Source: Ruminococcus sp. UBA7158 (GTDB lineage Bacteria > Bacillota > Clostridia > Oscillospirales > Ruminococcaceae). Taken from it: a stretch of DNA of 64,000 bases. The position numbers and the translations under genes were made by a program. The DNA is taken from positions 52,878 through 116,877 of the forward strand of contig DKWG01000008.1 in NCBI GenBank assembly GCA_002491605.1, written 5' to 3'. This document shows, one piece after another, positions 18,141 to 27,264 of this stretch. Each line of letters starts with the position of its first letter. Within the stretch, counting starts at the first letter, position 1. The notes below the pieces were generated by a model that had not been told where the DNA came from, did no database searches, and worked only from the letters and a program-made list of their open reading frames with translations.

Positions 18141-18749
18141 TTAATCCTCCATAAATTCTTTAAGCGTACTGTTTATATCGTCAAACGAATATCCTAAGCG
18201 CACAAGCGCCGCTTTTACCTTTTTAACGCCCTTTTCATCGGTCAGATACCTTGCGTATTTCTTTTGAATAACCTCGGCAAGCCGCTCACTTGAGCCCTGC
18301 GAGTATTCTTCAAGCGCCGTATCTATAAGCTCTTGGGATATCCCTCTCCTGCGCATTTCCTCTTTGGCACGGTAGTATCCGAATTTTTTGGTCACAAGGA
18401 AATGCTCAGCCAGCTTTAATGAATACCTTGCATCATTTATGCAGCCAAGCTCGCAAAGACGGTTCAAAACCTCATAGCATATATCCTCGCTGTAGCTCGT
18501 TTCAAGCTTTTTAAACATCTCGACATAGGAATAGTCCCGTTCGTCTAAAAGATATAACGCCCTTTCCTTGGCACGGCGATAGTCGTTTGCGTGAACAACT
18601 CCCTCAATCGCCGCTTCGGGAACAGAAAGTCCTTTGTTTAGGTTAAACTCAGCCGCCACATCGCTGTGAATAAACAGCGGTTCGCCTTCATCAAGCTCTA
18701 TTTTGAGCGTTTTGCCCTTGTATTTTTCTATTGACGTTATCTTAGGCAC
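18141..18749 (-). CDS. recX: Regulatory protein RecX
   Basis: A 202-residue helical protein with three tandem three-helix repeats (for example RAKERALYLLDERDYSYVEMFKKL and GYYRAKEEMRRRGISQELIDTAL). RecX binds RecA filaments and limits their activity. It starts 24 bases after the recA stop, with AAGGAG a few nt upstream, as is usual for recA-recX pairs. The N-terminal 55 residues form a small beta domain seen in Firmicute RecX. Confidence 0.92.
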   Translation of the reverse strand: MPKITSIEKYKGKTLKIELDEGEPLFIHSDVAAEFNLNKGLSVPEAAIEGVVHANDYRRAKERALYLLDERDYSYVEMFKKLETSYSEDICYEVLNRLCELGCINDARYSLKLAEHFLVTKKFGYYRAKEEMRRRGISQELIDTALEEYSQGSSERLAEVIQKKYARYLTDEKGVKKVKAALVRLGYSFDDINSTLKEFMED

Positions 18750-18773
18750 AAAAAAGCTCCTTTTTTAACGATA

Positions 18774-19955
18774 TTACTCGGCAGGTGTAAATTCCTCAAA
18801 ATCATCATCGTCAGGCTCAACCAAAACAGAAACCTCGGGAGCGCTCTGAGCTCCTGCCGCTGCGGCTGCCGCTTGGCTGAGCGTCGCTGCCTTTTTATCC
18901 TTATTTGACGCCATAACCAAAGCCTGCTTCTGCTCTTTTATCTTTTGCTCAACCTCAAGCATAATGTCGGGATGGTCTAAAAGGAACTGCTTGGTGTTGT
19001 CTCGTCCCTGACCTATCTTGTTGCCCTCAAAGCTGAACCATGCGCCGGCTTTATGGATAACGTCAAGCTCGGTTGCTATATCGACAACCTCTCCGACTCT
19101 TGAAATTCCCTTGCCGTACATAATGTCGAACTCTGCTTCCTTGAACGGAGGAGCGACCTTATTTTTAACGACCTTGCACCTTGTTCTGTTGCCCAAAACC
19201 TCGGCTCCGCTCTTAATGGCTTCACCCTTTCTGACCTCTATTCTTACAGACGCATAGAACTTAAGCGCACGTCCGCCCGGGGTGGTTTCGGGGTTGCCGT
19301 AAACAACGCCTATCTTTTCTCTTATCTGATTGATAAATATCGCAACGCAGTTTGACTTTGAAATGACACCGGTCAATTTTCTCATCGCCTGAGACATAAG
19401 CCTTGCAAGCTGACCGACATGGGTGTCACCCATTTCGCCGTCTATTTCTGCCTTTGTTACCATCGCCGCAACAGAGTCTAAAACTATGACGTCAATAGCT
19501 CCGGAGCGAACCAAGGCTTCTGCTATCTCAAGTGCCTGCTCGCCTGAATCCGGCTGAGAAACAAGCATTGAATCGATGTCAACGCCCAGCTGCTGTGCAT
19601 AAACAGGGTCTAAAGCGTGCTCAACGTCGATAAACGCAACCTCTCCGCCGAGCTTTTGAGCTTCTGCAACTATATGCAAAGCAACCGTTGTTTTACCCGA
19701 GCTTTCAGGACCGTATATCTCAACTATTCTTCCTCTCGGAACTCCGCCTATGCCCAAAGCCATGTCAAGTGTCATTGAGCCTGTGGGAATAGCTTCGACA
19801 TTCATTGTCGAATTTTGACCCAAGCGCATAACTGCTCCTGCGCCGTATGCCTTTTCTATCTGGGCTATCGCCGTTTCAAGAGCCTTCTTTTTTTCGTCCT
19901 TAGACTGTGTGGATGTCGGAACGGTCTTTTTCTCAACTGTTTTTTTCATTGCCAT
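18774..19955 (-). CDS. recA: Recombinase RecA
   Basis: A 393-residue RecA. The Walker A motif GPESSGKT (about residues 80-87), Walker [10 protein letters not shown] and loop L2 region around [25 protein letters not shown] are standard. It binds ssDNA, drives strand exchange and triggers LexA self-cleavage. The tail is longer than in model species: an Ala-rich stretch followed by an acidic end ([12 protein letters not shown]), which in other RecAs tunes DNA binding. ATG 19955 follows AAAGGA by about 11 nt. A promoter and a putative SOS box lie upstream. Confidence 0.98.
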   Translation of the reverse strand: MAMKKTVEKKTVPTSTQSKDEKKKALETAIAQIEKAYGAGAVMRLGQNSTMNVEAIPTGSMTLDMALGIGGVPRGRIVEIYGPESSGKTTVALHIVAEAQKLGGEVAFIDVEHALDPVYAQQLGVDIDSMLVSQPDSGEQALEIAEALVRSGAIDVIVLDSVAAMVTKAEIDGEMGDTHVGQLARLMSQAMRKLTGVISKSNCVAIFINQIREKIGVVYGNPETTPGGRALKFYASVRIEVRKGEAIKSGAEVLGNRTRCKVVKNKVAPPFKEAEFDIMYGKGISRVGEVVDIATELDVIHKAGAWFSFEGNKIGQGRDNTKQFLLDHPDIMLEVEQKIKEQKQALVMASNKDKKAATLSQAAAAAAGAQSAPEVSVLVEPDDDDFEEFTPAE

Positions 19956-20030
19956 AATATATACATCCTTTCGTTGCAGAGCAAAGGAACTTTCGTGCTT
20001 CGGTTTCCCTGCATTTTAGTGTTTTTTCGG

Positions 20031-20044
20031 CGAACTCTCGCCCG
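20031..20044 (-). promoter_or_regulatory. Putative LexA (SOS) box of recA
   Basis: Read on the minus strand CGGGC-GAGA-GTTCG; this matches 8 of 10 positions of the Gram-positive LexA consensus CGAAC-N4-GTTCG and lies just downstream of the expected start site. Assignment by consensus only. Confidence 0.55.
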
Positions 20045-20052
20045 TTGATGCT

Positions 20053-20081
20053 ATTGTATCACATATTATAAATTTTGTATA
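20053..20081 (-). promoter_or_regulatory. Promoter of recA
   Basis: Minus strand TATACA, 17-nt spacer, TACAAT with extended -10 (TGTGATACAATAG). Confidence 0.65.
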
Positions 20082-20087
20082 CACTTA

Positions 20088-20987
20088 TTAGTCCGAAAAA
20101 TCGTACTCCGAGCGGCTGCCGCACGTTTTTTGTCCCAAAACAACTCTCGGCTTTTCCGTACTGTCCGAAACAGTTCTCACCGAGTGATACCCTTCGCCTT
20201 GAAGAATGCTTTCAACCGCCTTACTCTGCTTATATCCTATTTCAAACACTATATACCCACCGTCGGTCAAGGCGTTTTTCCACACCCTTGATATTATACG
20301 GTAGTAATCCAAGCCGTCGCTGCTGCCGTACAGAGCGGTTTTAGGCTCAAAGCTGACCTCTCGCTGAAGCTTTGACATATCTTCATCATCAAGATAAGGC
20401 GGATTGCAGGTTATTATATCTAAATCTAAGCCATTAACCGCCAAGCTGTCAGGATTTAAAGCGTCCAGCTTTTGCACCCTTACATTAAGAGATGAATACC
20501 TATCAGCATTTTTTTCAAGGTAATAAAAAGCCTTGTCGTACAGCTCAGCGGCAGTTATTTTGTACTGCGTGCCGTTTTTATTTAAAAGCTCAGCCAGAGC
20601 TAAGGCAATACATCCGCTCCCTGAGCACAGGTCTGTTGCCCTGACGCTGCTTTTTTGCCTTACAAGCTCAAAGGCTGTGTCGACAAGCGTTTCGGTGTCC
20701 TGTCTCGGAATGAGCACGCCGTCTCCGACTGAAAGCTCCATCCCGTAAAACTCCCATTTGCCGATGACATACTGAAGCGGCTCGCCCTTGCATCTTCTTT
20801 CCACCATGCTGTTAAGCCTTGACACCTCGCTGTCAGTCGCCTTGCGGTCGAGCCTGCCGATCATCATGTCAAGCTTAAAGCTTCTTGAAAAAACCTCTTC
20901 AAATATTACATCCGTTTCAAACGAAAAGTCCTCAATGCCGGCTTGGGCAAGCCTTTTCTTGACCGAAGCGTAACAGTCCTTTACCAT
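20088..20987 (-). CDS. prmC: Release factor glutamine methyltransferase PrmC
   Basis: A 299-residue SAM methyltransferase that N5-methylates the GGQ glutamine of RF1/RF2. The catalytic NPPY (CNPPYLDDEDM, about residues 189-199), a SAM loop DLCSGSGCIALAL and the N-terminal helical domain with PLQYVIGKWEFYG are present. Start ATG 20987 overlaps the end of the DUF1385 gene by 7 bases. The pair DUF1385-prmC is common in clostridia. The recA promoter begins inside or just after its last codons. Confidence 0.95.
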   Translation of the reverse strand: MVKDCYASVKKRLAQAGIEDFSFETDVIFEEVFSRSFKLDMMIGRLDRKATDSEVSRLNSMVERRCKGEPLQYVIGKWEFYGMELSVGDGVLIPRQDTETLVDTAFELVRQKSSVRATDLCSGSGCIALALAELLNKNGTQYKITAAELYDKAFYYLEKNADRYSSLNVRVQKLDALNPDSLAVNGLDLDIITCNPPYLDDEDMSKLQREVSFEPKTALYGSSDGLDYYRIISRVWKNALTDGGYIVFEIGYKQSKAVESILQGEGYHSVRTVSDSTEKPRVVLGQKTCGSRSEYDFSD

Positions 20988-21997
20988 CTGTCCTGCTCTT
21001 TGTCCTCGGGAATGCAGGGCATAAATGCCGCAATGGCAACCTCTATCTGCGAGTCGTCAGGCTCTCGGGTTGTTATTCTTTGAATCCAAAGACCGGGTGC
21101 GGAAACTATTCTTGTGAAGATATTGTCATACCGACCTGCAAGCTTTATTATCTCATATGAAATTCCGACGATTATCGGCAAAATACAAAGCTTGAGCAAA
21201 ACTCTCAGCCAAACTATATCCCAAGGGATTCTGAAAAGCGATGTGACAAGTATTGATATGATCATGACGATAAACATAAACGATGTTCCGCAGCGAGGAT
21301 GGAAGCGCTTCTGCTTTCTGACGTTTTCAACTGTCATTTCAAGACCGTTTTCGTAGCAAAAAATTGTCTTATGCTCTGCGCCGTGATACTCATATGTCCT
21401 TCTTATATCCTTGAGCAGGCTTGTCATCCAAATGTACAAAATGAATATTGCAATTTTCATAACGCCTTCAATGATGTTCTTGACAAAATACATCCCCTCA
21501 AGCTTAGGAAAAACAGCAGTCAAGCCCTTTGTTACAAGCATCGGCAAAAGAATAAACAAGCCCACTGCAAGCAATACGCCCATGATGCTCGAAAATACCA
21601 TCGCCACAGCCATAACCGCATCGCTTATCGGCTTTTCCTTCTTGATCGGGTTTCCGTTTTCGTCCTTTTTGCCGAACTTATCCTTAAACCAAAGCTCTAA
21701 CTTTGTCGGCTCTTCTTCGATACCCTGCATAGACTTGTCCGCAGACTTTGAAATGCACCTGTAGCCGTCTATCAATGTGTTGACAAAGTTGACAGGACCT
21801 CTTACAAACGGAGTTTTATTATACCACTTTTGCTTCGGAAGCTTCCACTGCTCCAAATCAATCTCACCGTTCGGAAGTCTTACCGCCATCGCCTCGGTAT
21901 CTATTCCCTTCATCATAACGCCCTCAATAAGCGCCTGACCTCCGATTTTTGACTTAAACTTGCAGACGTTCTCGCCGCAATCACTCTTCTTTGACAT
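20981..21997 (-). CDS. DUF1385 (YqhQ-like) polytopic membrane protein
   Basis: About 338 residues. The opening KIGGQALIEGVMMKG and the later EYHGAEHKTIFCYE and RFHPRCGTSFMF are the conserved blocks of this family, known as YqhQ in Bacillus, with four or five membrane helices. Molecular role unknown; the HxxEHK and HPRCG blocks suggest a metal or active site (inference). ATG 21997 (SKKSDCGEN) is preferred; ATG 22009 sits directly on the AAAGGA ribosome site. Coupled to prmC. Confidence 0.85.
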   Translation of the reverse strand: MSKKSDCGENVCKFKSKIGGQALIEGVMMKGIDTEAMAVRLPNGEIDLEQWKLPKQKWYNKTPFVRGPVNFVNTLIDGYRCISKSADKSMQGIEEEPTKLELWFKDKFGKKDENGNPIKKEKPISDAVMAVAMVFSSIMGVLLAVGLFILLPMLVTKGLTAVFPKLEGMYFVKNIIEGVMKIAIFILYIWMTSLLKDIRRTYEYHGAEHKTIFCYENGLEMTVENVRKQKRFHPRCGTSFMFIVMIISILVTSLFRIPWDIVWLRVLLKLCILPIIVGISYEIIKLAGRYDNIFTRIVSAPGLWIQRITTREPDDSQIEVAIAAFMPCIPEDKEQDRW

Positions 21998-22031
21998 TCT
22001 TATGACCATTCCTTTCTTAAAGACCCAAGTT

Positions 22032-22095
22032 TTTTTGCCGACCCCGAGTCGTTTCCTTTCGGAACACGCATGACTTCATATGAAGCCGGCAAAAA
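22032..22095. promoter_or_regulatory. Structured intergenic element between sensor kinase and DUF1385 gene
   Basis: TTTTTGCCG (22032-22040) pairs with CGGCAAAAA (22087-22095), enclosing a TTCC/GGAA hairpin (22053-22064) and the 12-bp palindrome CTTCATATGAAG (22074-22085): a three-way-junction shape. Neither strand has a T run after it, so it is not an ordinary terminator. Confidence 0.45.
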
Positions 22096-22111
22096 TATAT
22101 CGCATGAAAAT

Positions 22112-23527
22112 TTATTTTACATTTTGCTCATTATATATCGGCAATGTAATCATAACCGTTGTTCCCTTGCCAAGCTCGCTGTTTATTATCAGGCTTCCCT
22201 CGTGCATTTCAATAATTTCGTTTGCAACTGCCAAGCCTATTCCCGAGCCTCGCCTTGTGTGGTTGGCTTTATAGAATTTATTTTTTATCTTCGGAAGGTC
22301 AGCCTGAGCGATTCCGACTCCCGTGTCCGATACTAAAACAACGATTTCGCCCTTTTGCTCGTAAGCCTCGATAGAAACAGTTCCGCCGGGGTTTGAATAC
22401 TTAATGGCGTTGTCAATAATATTTATAAACACCTGACGAAGCCTTGAGCGGTCGCCGTATACAAACGGCAGCATTTCAGGCTCATAGTATCTAAGGTCAA
22501 TTCCCAAGTCCTTGGCTCGCTCTGTATAAATCAGCACTGCGTCCCCAAGCTCTGCCAAGATGTCGCACACCTTTTTTTGAAGCGTCAGCCTGCCGTCCTG
22601 AATCCTTGAAAAGTCCAAAAGCTCCTCAACCATGTTTGACAAACGCTCTGTTTCACCCGTTATAACCTTCATCGCCTTTTCGACTGTTTCACGGTCGTCA
22701 GGCATTTCCAAAACCGTTTCGCCCCATCCCTTTATGGCGGTGAGCGGAGTTCTCAGCTCGTGCGACACCGAGGATATAAACTCGTTCTTCATTTTATCGG
22801 AGTTTTCAAGCTCTGTCGCCATATAGTTGATTGAATCGGCAAGCTCGCCTATCTCGTCCTCGCTGACGCTGTCTATCCTCTGGCTGAAATTGCCGTCGGC
22901 ATATTTTTTCGCAGTATCGCACATCTGTCTTACCGGTATGACAATTGAACGTATAAAATATAATCCCGAAAGTATAATCAAAAGGATTATTCCCAGCAAA
23001 ACAGCGGATAAAATAATAGCTATTCGCATTATCTGGGAGTCAACGGCGTCTAAAGATGTCAGGATTCTTATTGCGCTGTACTCATTTGTGGCAGCAGTTA
23101 AAACAGCGGTGCAGCTCATCACCTTTTCGCCGCTTTCAAGCCTGATTGTTCGCCAGCATTCCTTATCGGGGGACTTATTTGCCTCCTCATAATCGTCAGA
23201 AAACATCCAGTCTGCCGGCTGAAATCCGGAGCTTGTCAAAGTCGTCTTTCCGCTTGAGTTGATTGCCATCAGCTCATATCTTTCCTTTTCATCAAAACGC
23301 TCTATTATATTTCGCACCTCTTGACGATATCCGAGCGGCGACTGATACCTTGAAAGAGTTGATGTAATGCTGTCTATTTTAGAGCTTAGATACTGCTTAA
23401 CGGCGGAGGTATAATACCCCTGTGCCAAAACGAGTGCTAAAATCTCTACCACTACTAAGACAGCCGTAACTATACCTAAAGAGTTCACAAGCCAACGTCT
23501 TGTTATGCTGTGCCTTCTTACAAACAT
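22112..23527 (-). CDS. Sensor histidine kinase, HAMP type
   Basis: About 471 residues: membrane helix 1 (around 15-40), an extracellular sensing region of about 120 residues, helix 2, HAMP (RQMCDTAKKYADGNFSQRI), HisKA with the phosphorylated His in SSVSHELRTPLTAIKGWGE, and HATPase_c with NIIDNAIKYS, DTGVGI and GSGIGLAV. It phosphorylates the response regulator encoded just upstream. ATG 23527 (FVRRHSITRRW) has GGGCAGGAAG before it; ATG 23560 overlaps the regulator stop (ATGA) and would add 11 residues, and either is possible. The signal sensed is unknown. Organisation resembles PhoR/WalK-type kinases but lacks a clear cytoplasmic PAS. Confidence 0.93.
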   Translation of the reverse strand: MFVRRHSITRRWLVNSLGIVTAVLVVVEILALVLAQGYYTSAVKQYLSSKIDSITSTLSRYQSPLGYRQEVRNIIERFDEKERYELMAINSSGKTTLTSSGFQPADWMFSDDYEEANKSPDKECWRTIRLESGEKVMSCTAVLTAATNEYSAIRILTSLDAVDSQIMRIAIILSAVLLGIILLIILSGLYFIRSIVIPVRQMCDTAKKYADGNFSQRIDSVSEDEIGELADSINYMATELENSDKMKNEFISSVSHELRTPLTAIKGWGETVLEMPDDRETVEKAMKVITGETERLSNMVEELLDFSRIQDGRLTLQKKVCDILAELGDAVLIYTERAKDLGIDLRYYEPEMLPFVYGDRSRLRQVFINIIDNAIKYSNPGGTVSIEAYEQKGEIVVLVSDTGVGIAQADLPKIKNKFYKANHTRRGSGIGLAVANEIIEMHEGSLIINSELGKGTTVMITLPIYNEQNVK

Positions 23528-23556
23528 CTTCCTGCCCTTTCGATTCGGCGAATAAA

Positions 23557-24258
23557 TCATTCACCCGAGTTCCACTTATAACCGTAGCCCCAAATCGTTA
23601 TTATATATTTCGGATTTGAAGGCTCGTCCTCTATCTTCATTCTGATTCTTCTTATATTAACATCGACAATCTTTTCCTCACCATAGTAGCTCTCGCCCCA
23701 TATGTGGCGCAGTATGCTCACTCTGTCAAGCGCCGTGTTCTGATTTTTTAAAAAGTACTCCATTATTTGATACTCAACCTGAGTCAAGTCGACAGGCACG
23801 CCGTTTTTCATAACTAAGCGGCTCTTTAAGTTGAGTGTAAACGGTCCTGAGCATATTTCACTCATTTTATCGGATTTTGAATCAATAAGTCCAACCCTGC
23901 GGCATATTGCATCGACCCTTGCGACAAGCTCGGAAATTGAAAAGGGCTTGGTGATGTAATCGTCTGCGCCTATCATCAAAGATGACACCTTATCTATTTC
24001 CTGAGACTTTGCGCTCAGCATTATTATGCCGAGCTTATCGCTCCGCTCACGCAGCTGCCGACAGACCGCAAAGCCGTCTATACCAGGCATCATTATGTCT
24101 AAAAGCGCCGCATCAAAATTGCCGTGCTCATCATCAAACGCCTTTATTGCCGCTTCACCGCAGTTTACATCGACAACGTCATAGCCGCTCCTTTTTAAGT
24201 TTAAAACGACGAACTCTCTGATAGAGTCCTCATCCTCGCAAACAAGAATACGCTTCAT
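23557..24258 (-). CDS. OmpR/PhoB-family response regulator
   Basis: A 233-residue regulator: receiver with the acidic pair CEDED, phospho-acceptor in LLDIMMPGIDGF (about residue 54) and Lys in TKPFSISEL, then a winged-helix DNA-binding domain ending RIRMKIEDEPSNPKYIITIWGYGYKW. It controls transcription after phosphorylation by the kinase encoded downstream. It starts 46 bases after the lipoprotein stop, so the three genes probably form one operon from the promoter at 25676-25704. Confidence 0.95.
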   Translation of the reverse strand: MKRILVCEDEDSIREFVVLNLKRSGYDVVDVNCGEAAIKAFDDEHGNFDAALLDIMMPGIDGFAVCRQLRERSDKLGIIMLSAKSQEIDKVSSLMIGADDYITKPFSISELVARVDAICRRVGLIDSKSDKMSEICSGPFTLNLKSRLVMKNGVPVDLTQVEYQIMEYFLKNQNTALDRVSILRHIWGESYYGEEKIVDVNIRRIRMKIEDEPSNPKYIITIWGYGYKWNSGE

Positions 24259-24304
24259 ACCGTCACCTGCGCAAGCACCTCACGCAGTCCTGCTCCTTTC
24301 CCCG

Positions 24305-25624
24305 CTAAGGGATTATTATATCGCTGCTTTTTTCAACCTTATAAATATTACTGCTGATTTCATCGGACGTGAGCATCAGCGGTTCATCAATGTCGGCGTG
24401 AGTTTTTACCATAATTGCCGAATCGCTTCCCGATTTAACCACATTATAGCCGTTATTCATGTATGAACCGACATTCTGACGGTCAACTACCGCAATGCTT
24501 ATCAGCTTTTGCATATCGGATATGCTTTCAATTGCTGCGTCATACTTGACGAAGGTAATTTCCTTTGTCTGCTTGTCCTTTATAACCGTGACAAAGTTTA
24601 CCCATCTGTTGGGAAGCTTGAAAACATAGCCGCTCTCCGGGCTGTAGTATGAGCTGGACTTATGCCTGAAGGCTCCGGTCTGCGGGTCGTATGCCGTCCA
24701 AATTGTCATAAACTCAGGCTCGTACATAAAATCGGCGTAGCCCATAAACGATGTTAAAACAGGGACCTCAACTATGCCGTCGCCGTCAAAATCCATAGAC
24801 TTATAGCCCTGCGAACGCCTTGTCAGATAAACGGGAAGCTGATTCTCCTGCGACAAAACGCAAAGCCTTCCGTCGGACGTGGTTACAACCTCTGTTACAA
24901 GCGACGCCGTTTCGTCAACAACGTCTACAAACAGCGCCGGTGCGTCCTTCATAAGCTTGCCGAACTTAAACCCCGAAATCGCCGAGGCACTTGCCGACAG
25001 CTTTACCTCGCTGATAAAAGCGTCCTTGGTTTTAATTGCACTCACGGTAACGTCGGTTCCCAGCTTTTTAATGGTGACAATTTCATCGTCTCCGCAGGAA
25101 TCTATGTCTATCAAATCGAGCATTGTGTAAGTCCCGTCGAAAATCGACGCCAACACTCCGTTTTTGTATCTGTATATAGAAACTCTGTTCTCATCGTATA
25201 AAGCAGTGCCGTAGCCGATTATGATGTCGGTAGCTCCCTCGTATTCGGACACTCTCACCGTATCTATAGACGTTCCGTTTCCGGCAAGCTCATACATAGC
25301 GTGCCACTTGCCGTCTGAATCCTTATCCAGAACCGCTATCCTGACATTTTGCTCGCTTACAAAGCCCGACGGCGTATAAAAAACCAACGCCTCATCCGTT
25401 TCGTCGCCGTCTATATCCCTTATGACGAATGCCGAGAGATAGTCGCCGTTTCTTGGATATGCCAGGGTTATCGATCTGCCCGTGCTCTCAATAAGCGCCT
25501 GATGGATCGCCGCCTGCTCGTCTGCTATATTTGGGGCTTTTAAGAGCTTGTCAACCGAAAAAGTGAGCGCCTCGCAGCCTGTCAGCATTAAAAATACCAT
25601 CGCCATCAAAAGCACTCTTTTCAA
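24305..25624 (-). CDS. Lipoprotein with FG-GAP/VCBS-like repeats, function unknown
   Basis: About 439 residues. The start is a TTG at 25624, six nt after GGGGGGAT, giving LKRVLLMAMVFLMLTGCEAL: a clear lipoprotein signal with lipobox LTGC. The body is beta-rich with repeated Asp-rich calcium-type loops (RDIDGDETDEALVF, DIDSCGDDEIVT, MDFDGDGIVEVPV), the pattern of FG-GAP/VCBS propellers. It probably sits on the outer face of the membrane. Being the first gene of an operon with a two-component system suggests it is an accessory sensor or an output of that system (inference). No enzyme motif recognised. Confidence 0.75.
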   Translation of the reverse strand: MKRVLLMAMVFLMLTGCEALTFSVDKLLKAPNIADEQAAIHQALIESTGRSITLAYPRNGDYLSAFVIRDIDGDETDEALVFYTPSGFVSEQNVRIAVLDKDSDGKWHAMYELAGNGTSIDTVRVSEYEGATDIIIGYGTALYDENRVSIYRYKNGVLASIFDGTYTMLDLIDIDSCGDDEIVTIKKLGTDVTVSAIKTKDAFISEVKLSASASAISGFKFGKLMKDAPALFVDVVDETASLVTEVVTTSDGRLCVLSQENQLPVYLTRRSQGYKSMDFDGDGIVEVPVLTSFMGYADFMYEPEFMTIWTAYDPQTGAFRHKSSSYYSPESGYVFKLPNRWVNFVTVIKDKQTKEITFVKYDAAIESISDMQKLISIAVVDRQNVGSYMNNGYNVVKSGSDSAIMVKTHADIDEPLMLTSDEISSNIYKVEKSSDIIIP

Positions 25625-25648
25625 CCGATATCCCCCCAAAATCAAAAT

Positions 25649-25675
25649 AGAACAAGGCAATTAATACCTCGTTCT
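25649..25675 (-). terminator. Terminator of the citrate synthase gene, overlapping the next start site
   Basis: Minus strand AGAACGAGG/CCTTGTTCT (one G-T pair), 9-nt loop, then ATTTTGATTTTG. The start site of the lipoprotein operon (near 25668) falls inside it, so the hairpin is also the first structure of that mRNA. Confidence 0.65.
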
Positions 25676-25704
25676 ATTGTATCACAAATATTTGTCGGTT
25701 GCAA
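25676..25704 (-). promoter_or_regulatory. Promoter of the lipoprotein/two-component operon
   Basis: Minus strand TTGCAA, 17-nt spacer, TACAAT within TGTGATACAATAG (extended -10). Confidence 0.72.
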
Positions 25705-25710
25705 GCAAAA

Positions 25711-27069
25711 TTACTGACGGTCAGAAATCTCAACATACTGCTTTGGCTTGCGGACAGCCTTATATGCAGGACGGATAATCCTTGCGCCTGTCAGCTTCTC
25801 TTCAAACCTATGAGCGCTCCAGCCTGCCATTCTTGCAACGGCAAACAGCGCAGTTGCAAGCTCCTCAGGAATCTTTAACATCCTGTAGCACAAGCCTGAG
25901 TACATATCGACGTTTGCGCACAGTGCCTTTTCAAGACCTGTTTCCGCCCTGAATATTTCGGGGCTGAGCTTTTCTATGGCGTTTAAGAGGTCAAACTGCT
26001 CTTCAAACTCTGTCCCCTGAGCCATTTCAAAGGCGGTCTTTTTAAGAATTACCGCTCTCGGGTCGGACAAGGTGTAAACGGCGTGACCCATGCCGTATAT
26101 GAGTCCTGTTCTGTCGGACGCTTCCTTGCGGACTATTCTTCTGAGCAGGTCGGCAATCTCGCCTTCATCAGACCAATTTCTGACGTTTGCCTTGACATAG
26201 TCGAGCTGCTCAAGCACCTTGAGGTTTGCGCCGCCATGACGAGGTCCTTTAAGCGAGCCTACCGCAGCGGAATACGCAGAATACGGGTCCGTTCCGGATG
26301 AAGTCAAAACTCGGCAGGCAAAGGTTGAGTTGTTACCTCCGCCGTGCTCAGCATGAAGCATTAAAATTAAATCCAGCAGCTTTGCTTCTTCATAGGTAAA
26401 CTGCCTATCCGGGCGCAGGAGCGACAAAATTGTCTCCGCTGTGGACTCCTCGGGGCGTATCTGGTGCATATACATACTTTTACCGTCATACACCCTTTGC
26501 TTTACCTGATATGCCGATGTCATGATAACAGGCATCTTTGCGATAATCGACATAGCAGTGGACAGCTCTTCGGCAGGTGTTTTGGACTCGGGATTGTCCT
26601 CATATGAATACAGTGCCAATATCGAACGGGCAATCTTGTTCATTATATTCTTCGACGGTGCCTTTAAAATCATATCCTCAAAGAATCCGCTCGGCAGCTC
26701 ACGGTTTTTAGACAGCGCACGCTCAAATGCCGCAAGCTCATGCTGCGAAGGAAGCTCTCCCATGAGCAAAAGATATGCGACCTCCTCATAGCCGAATCTG
26801 TCTGAGCCTTGAACGCCATCTACGATATCCTTGACATTGTAGCCACGGTAGAAAAGCTCGCCTTCGATATTTTGCTTTTCGCCCTCGTTCATAACATAGC
26901 CGTGAACGTTACATATATTAGTAAGTCCTGCCAAAACGCCCGTGCCGTCGGCGTTTCTGAGTCCCCTTTTAACATCGTACCTTTGATAAAGCTTCGAATC
27001 TATCTTGTTATTCTCTTCAAACGTCTCATAAAAAGCTCTGCGTGTTTCATCGTCAATCTGTAGTCTCAT
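25711..27069 (-). CDS. Citrate synthase (citrate/2-methylcitrate synthase family)
   Basis: About 452 residues. Catalytic histidines are seen in MLHAEHGGGNNSTF (about residues 235-248) and GMGHAVYTLSDPRA, with GSLKGPRHGGAN between them. It condenses acetyl-CoA with oxaloacetate, the entry to the (usually incomplete) TCA arm that makes 2-oxoglutarate and glutamate in anaerobes. The start ATG 27069 (RLQIDDETRRAF) follows AAGGA by about 10 nt; the longer frame from 27162 runs back through the promoter. A paralogous 2-methylcitrate role cannot be ruled out. Single gene with promoter at 27107-27135. Confidence 0.93.
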   Translation of the reverse strand: MRLQIDDETRRAFYETFEENNKIDSKLYQRYDVKRGLRNADGTGVLAGLTNICNVHGYVMNEGEKQNIEGELFYRGYNVKDIVDGVQGSDRFGYEEVAYLLLMGELPSQHELAAFERALSKNRELPSGFFEDMILKAPSKNIMNKIARSILALYSYEDNPESKTPAEELSTAMSIIAKMPVIMTSAYQVKQRVYDGKSMYMHQIRPEESTAETILSLLRPDRQFTYEEAKLLDLILMLHAEHGGGNNSTFACRVLTSSGTDPYSAYSAAVGSLKGPRHGGANLKVLEQLDYVKANVRNWSDEGEIADLLRRIVRKEASDRTGLIYGMGHAVYTLSDPRAVILKKTAFEMAQGTEFEEQFDLLNAIEKLSPEIFRAETGLEKALCANVDMYSGLCYRMLKIPEELATALFAVARMAGWSAHRFEEKLTGARIIRPAYKAVRKPKQYVEISDRQ

Positions 27070-27106
27070 AAGTTTAATCCTTCTAACTGTAAATATTCTC
27101 AATATA

Positions 27107-27135
27107 ATAGTAACACATCTACGCCGCCGTGTCAA
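27107..27135 (-). promoter_or_regulatory. Promoter of the citrate synthase gene
   Basis: Minus strand TTGACA, 17-nt spacer, TACTAT; leader about 30 nt. Confidence 0.75.
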
Positions 27136-27148
27136 CAAAAAATGAATA

Positions 27149-27185
27149 AAAAAACTGCTCAAGATTCATTTTCTTAAGCAGCTTT
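27149..27185 (-). terminator. Terminator of the GH39 gene
   Basis: Minus strand AAAAAGCTGCTTAAGA ... TCTTGAGCAGTTTTTT: a stem of about 14 bp with a short loop and a run of six T. Confidence 0.82.
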
Positions 27186-27264
27186 TTGCTATATCACGGT
27201 TTTTCAGTCGATTCTGCAAGAGCATTCAGAGAAAAATGCAGAATCAGCGCACCTGAAAATGCTT

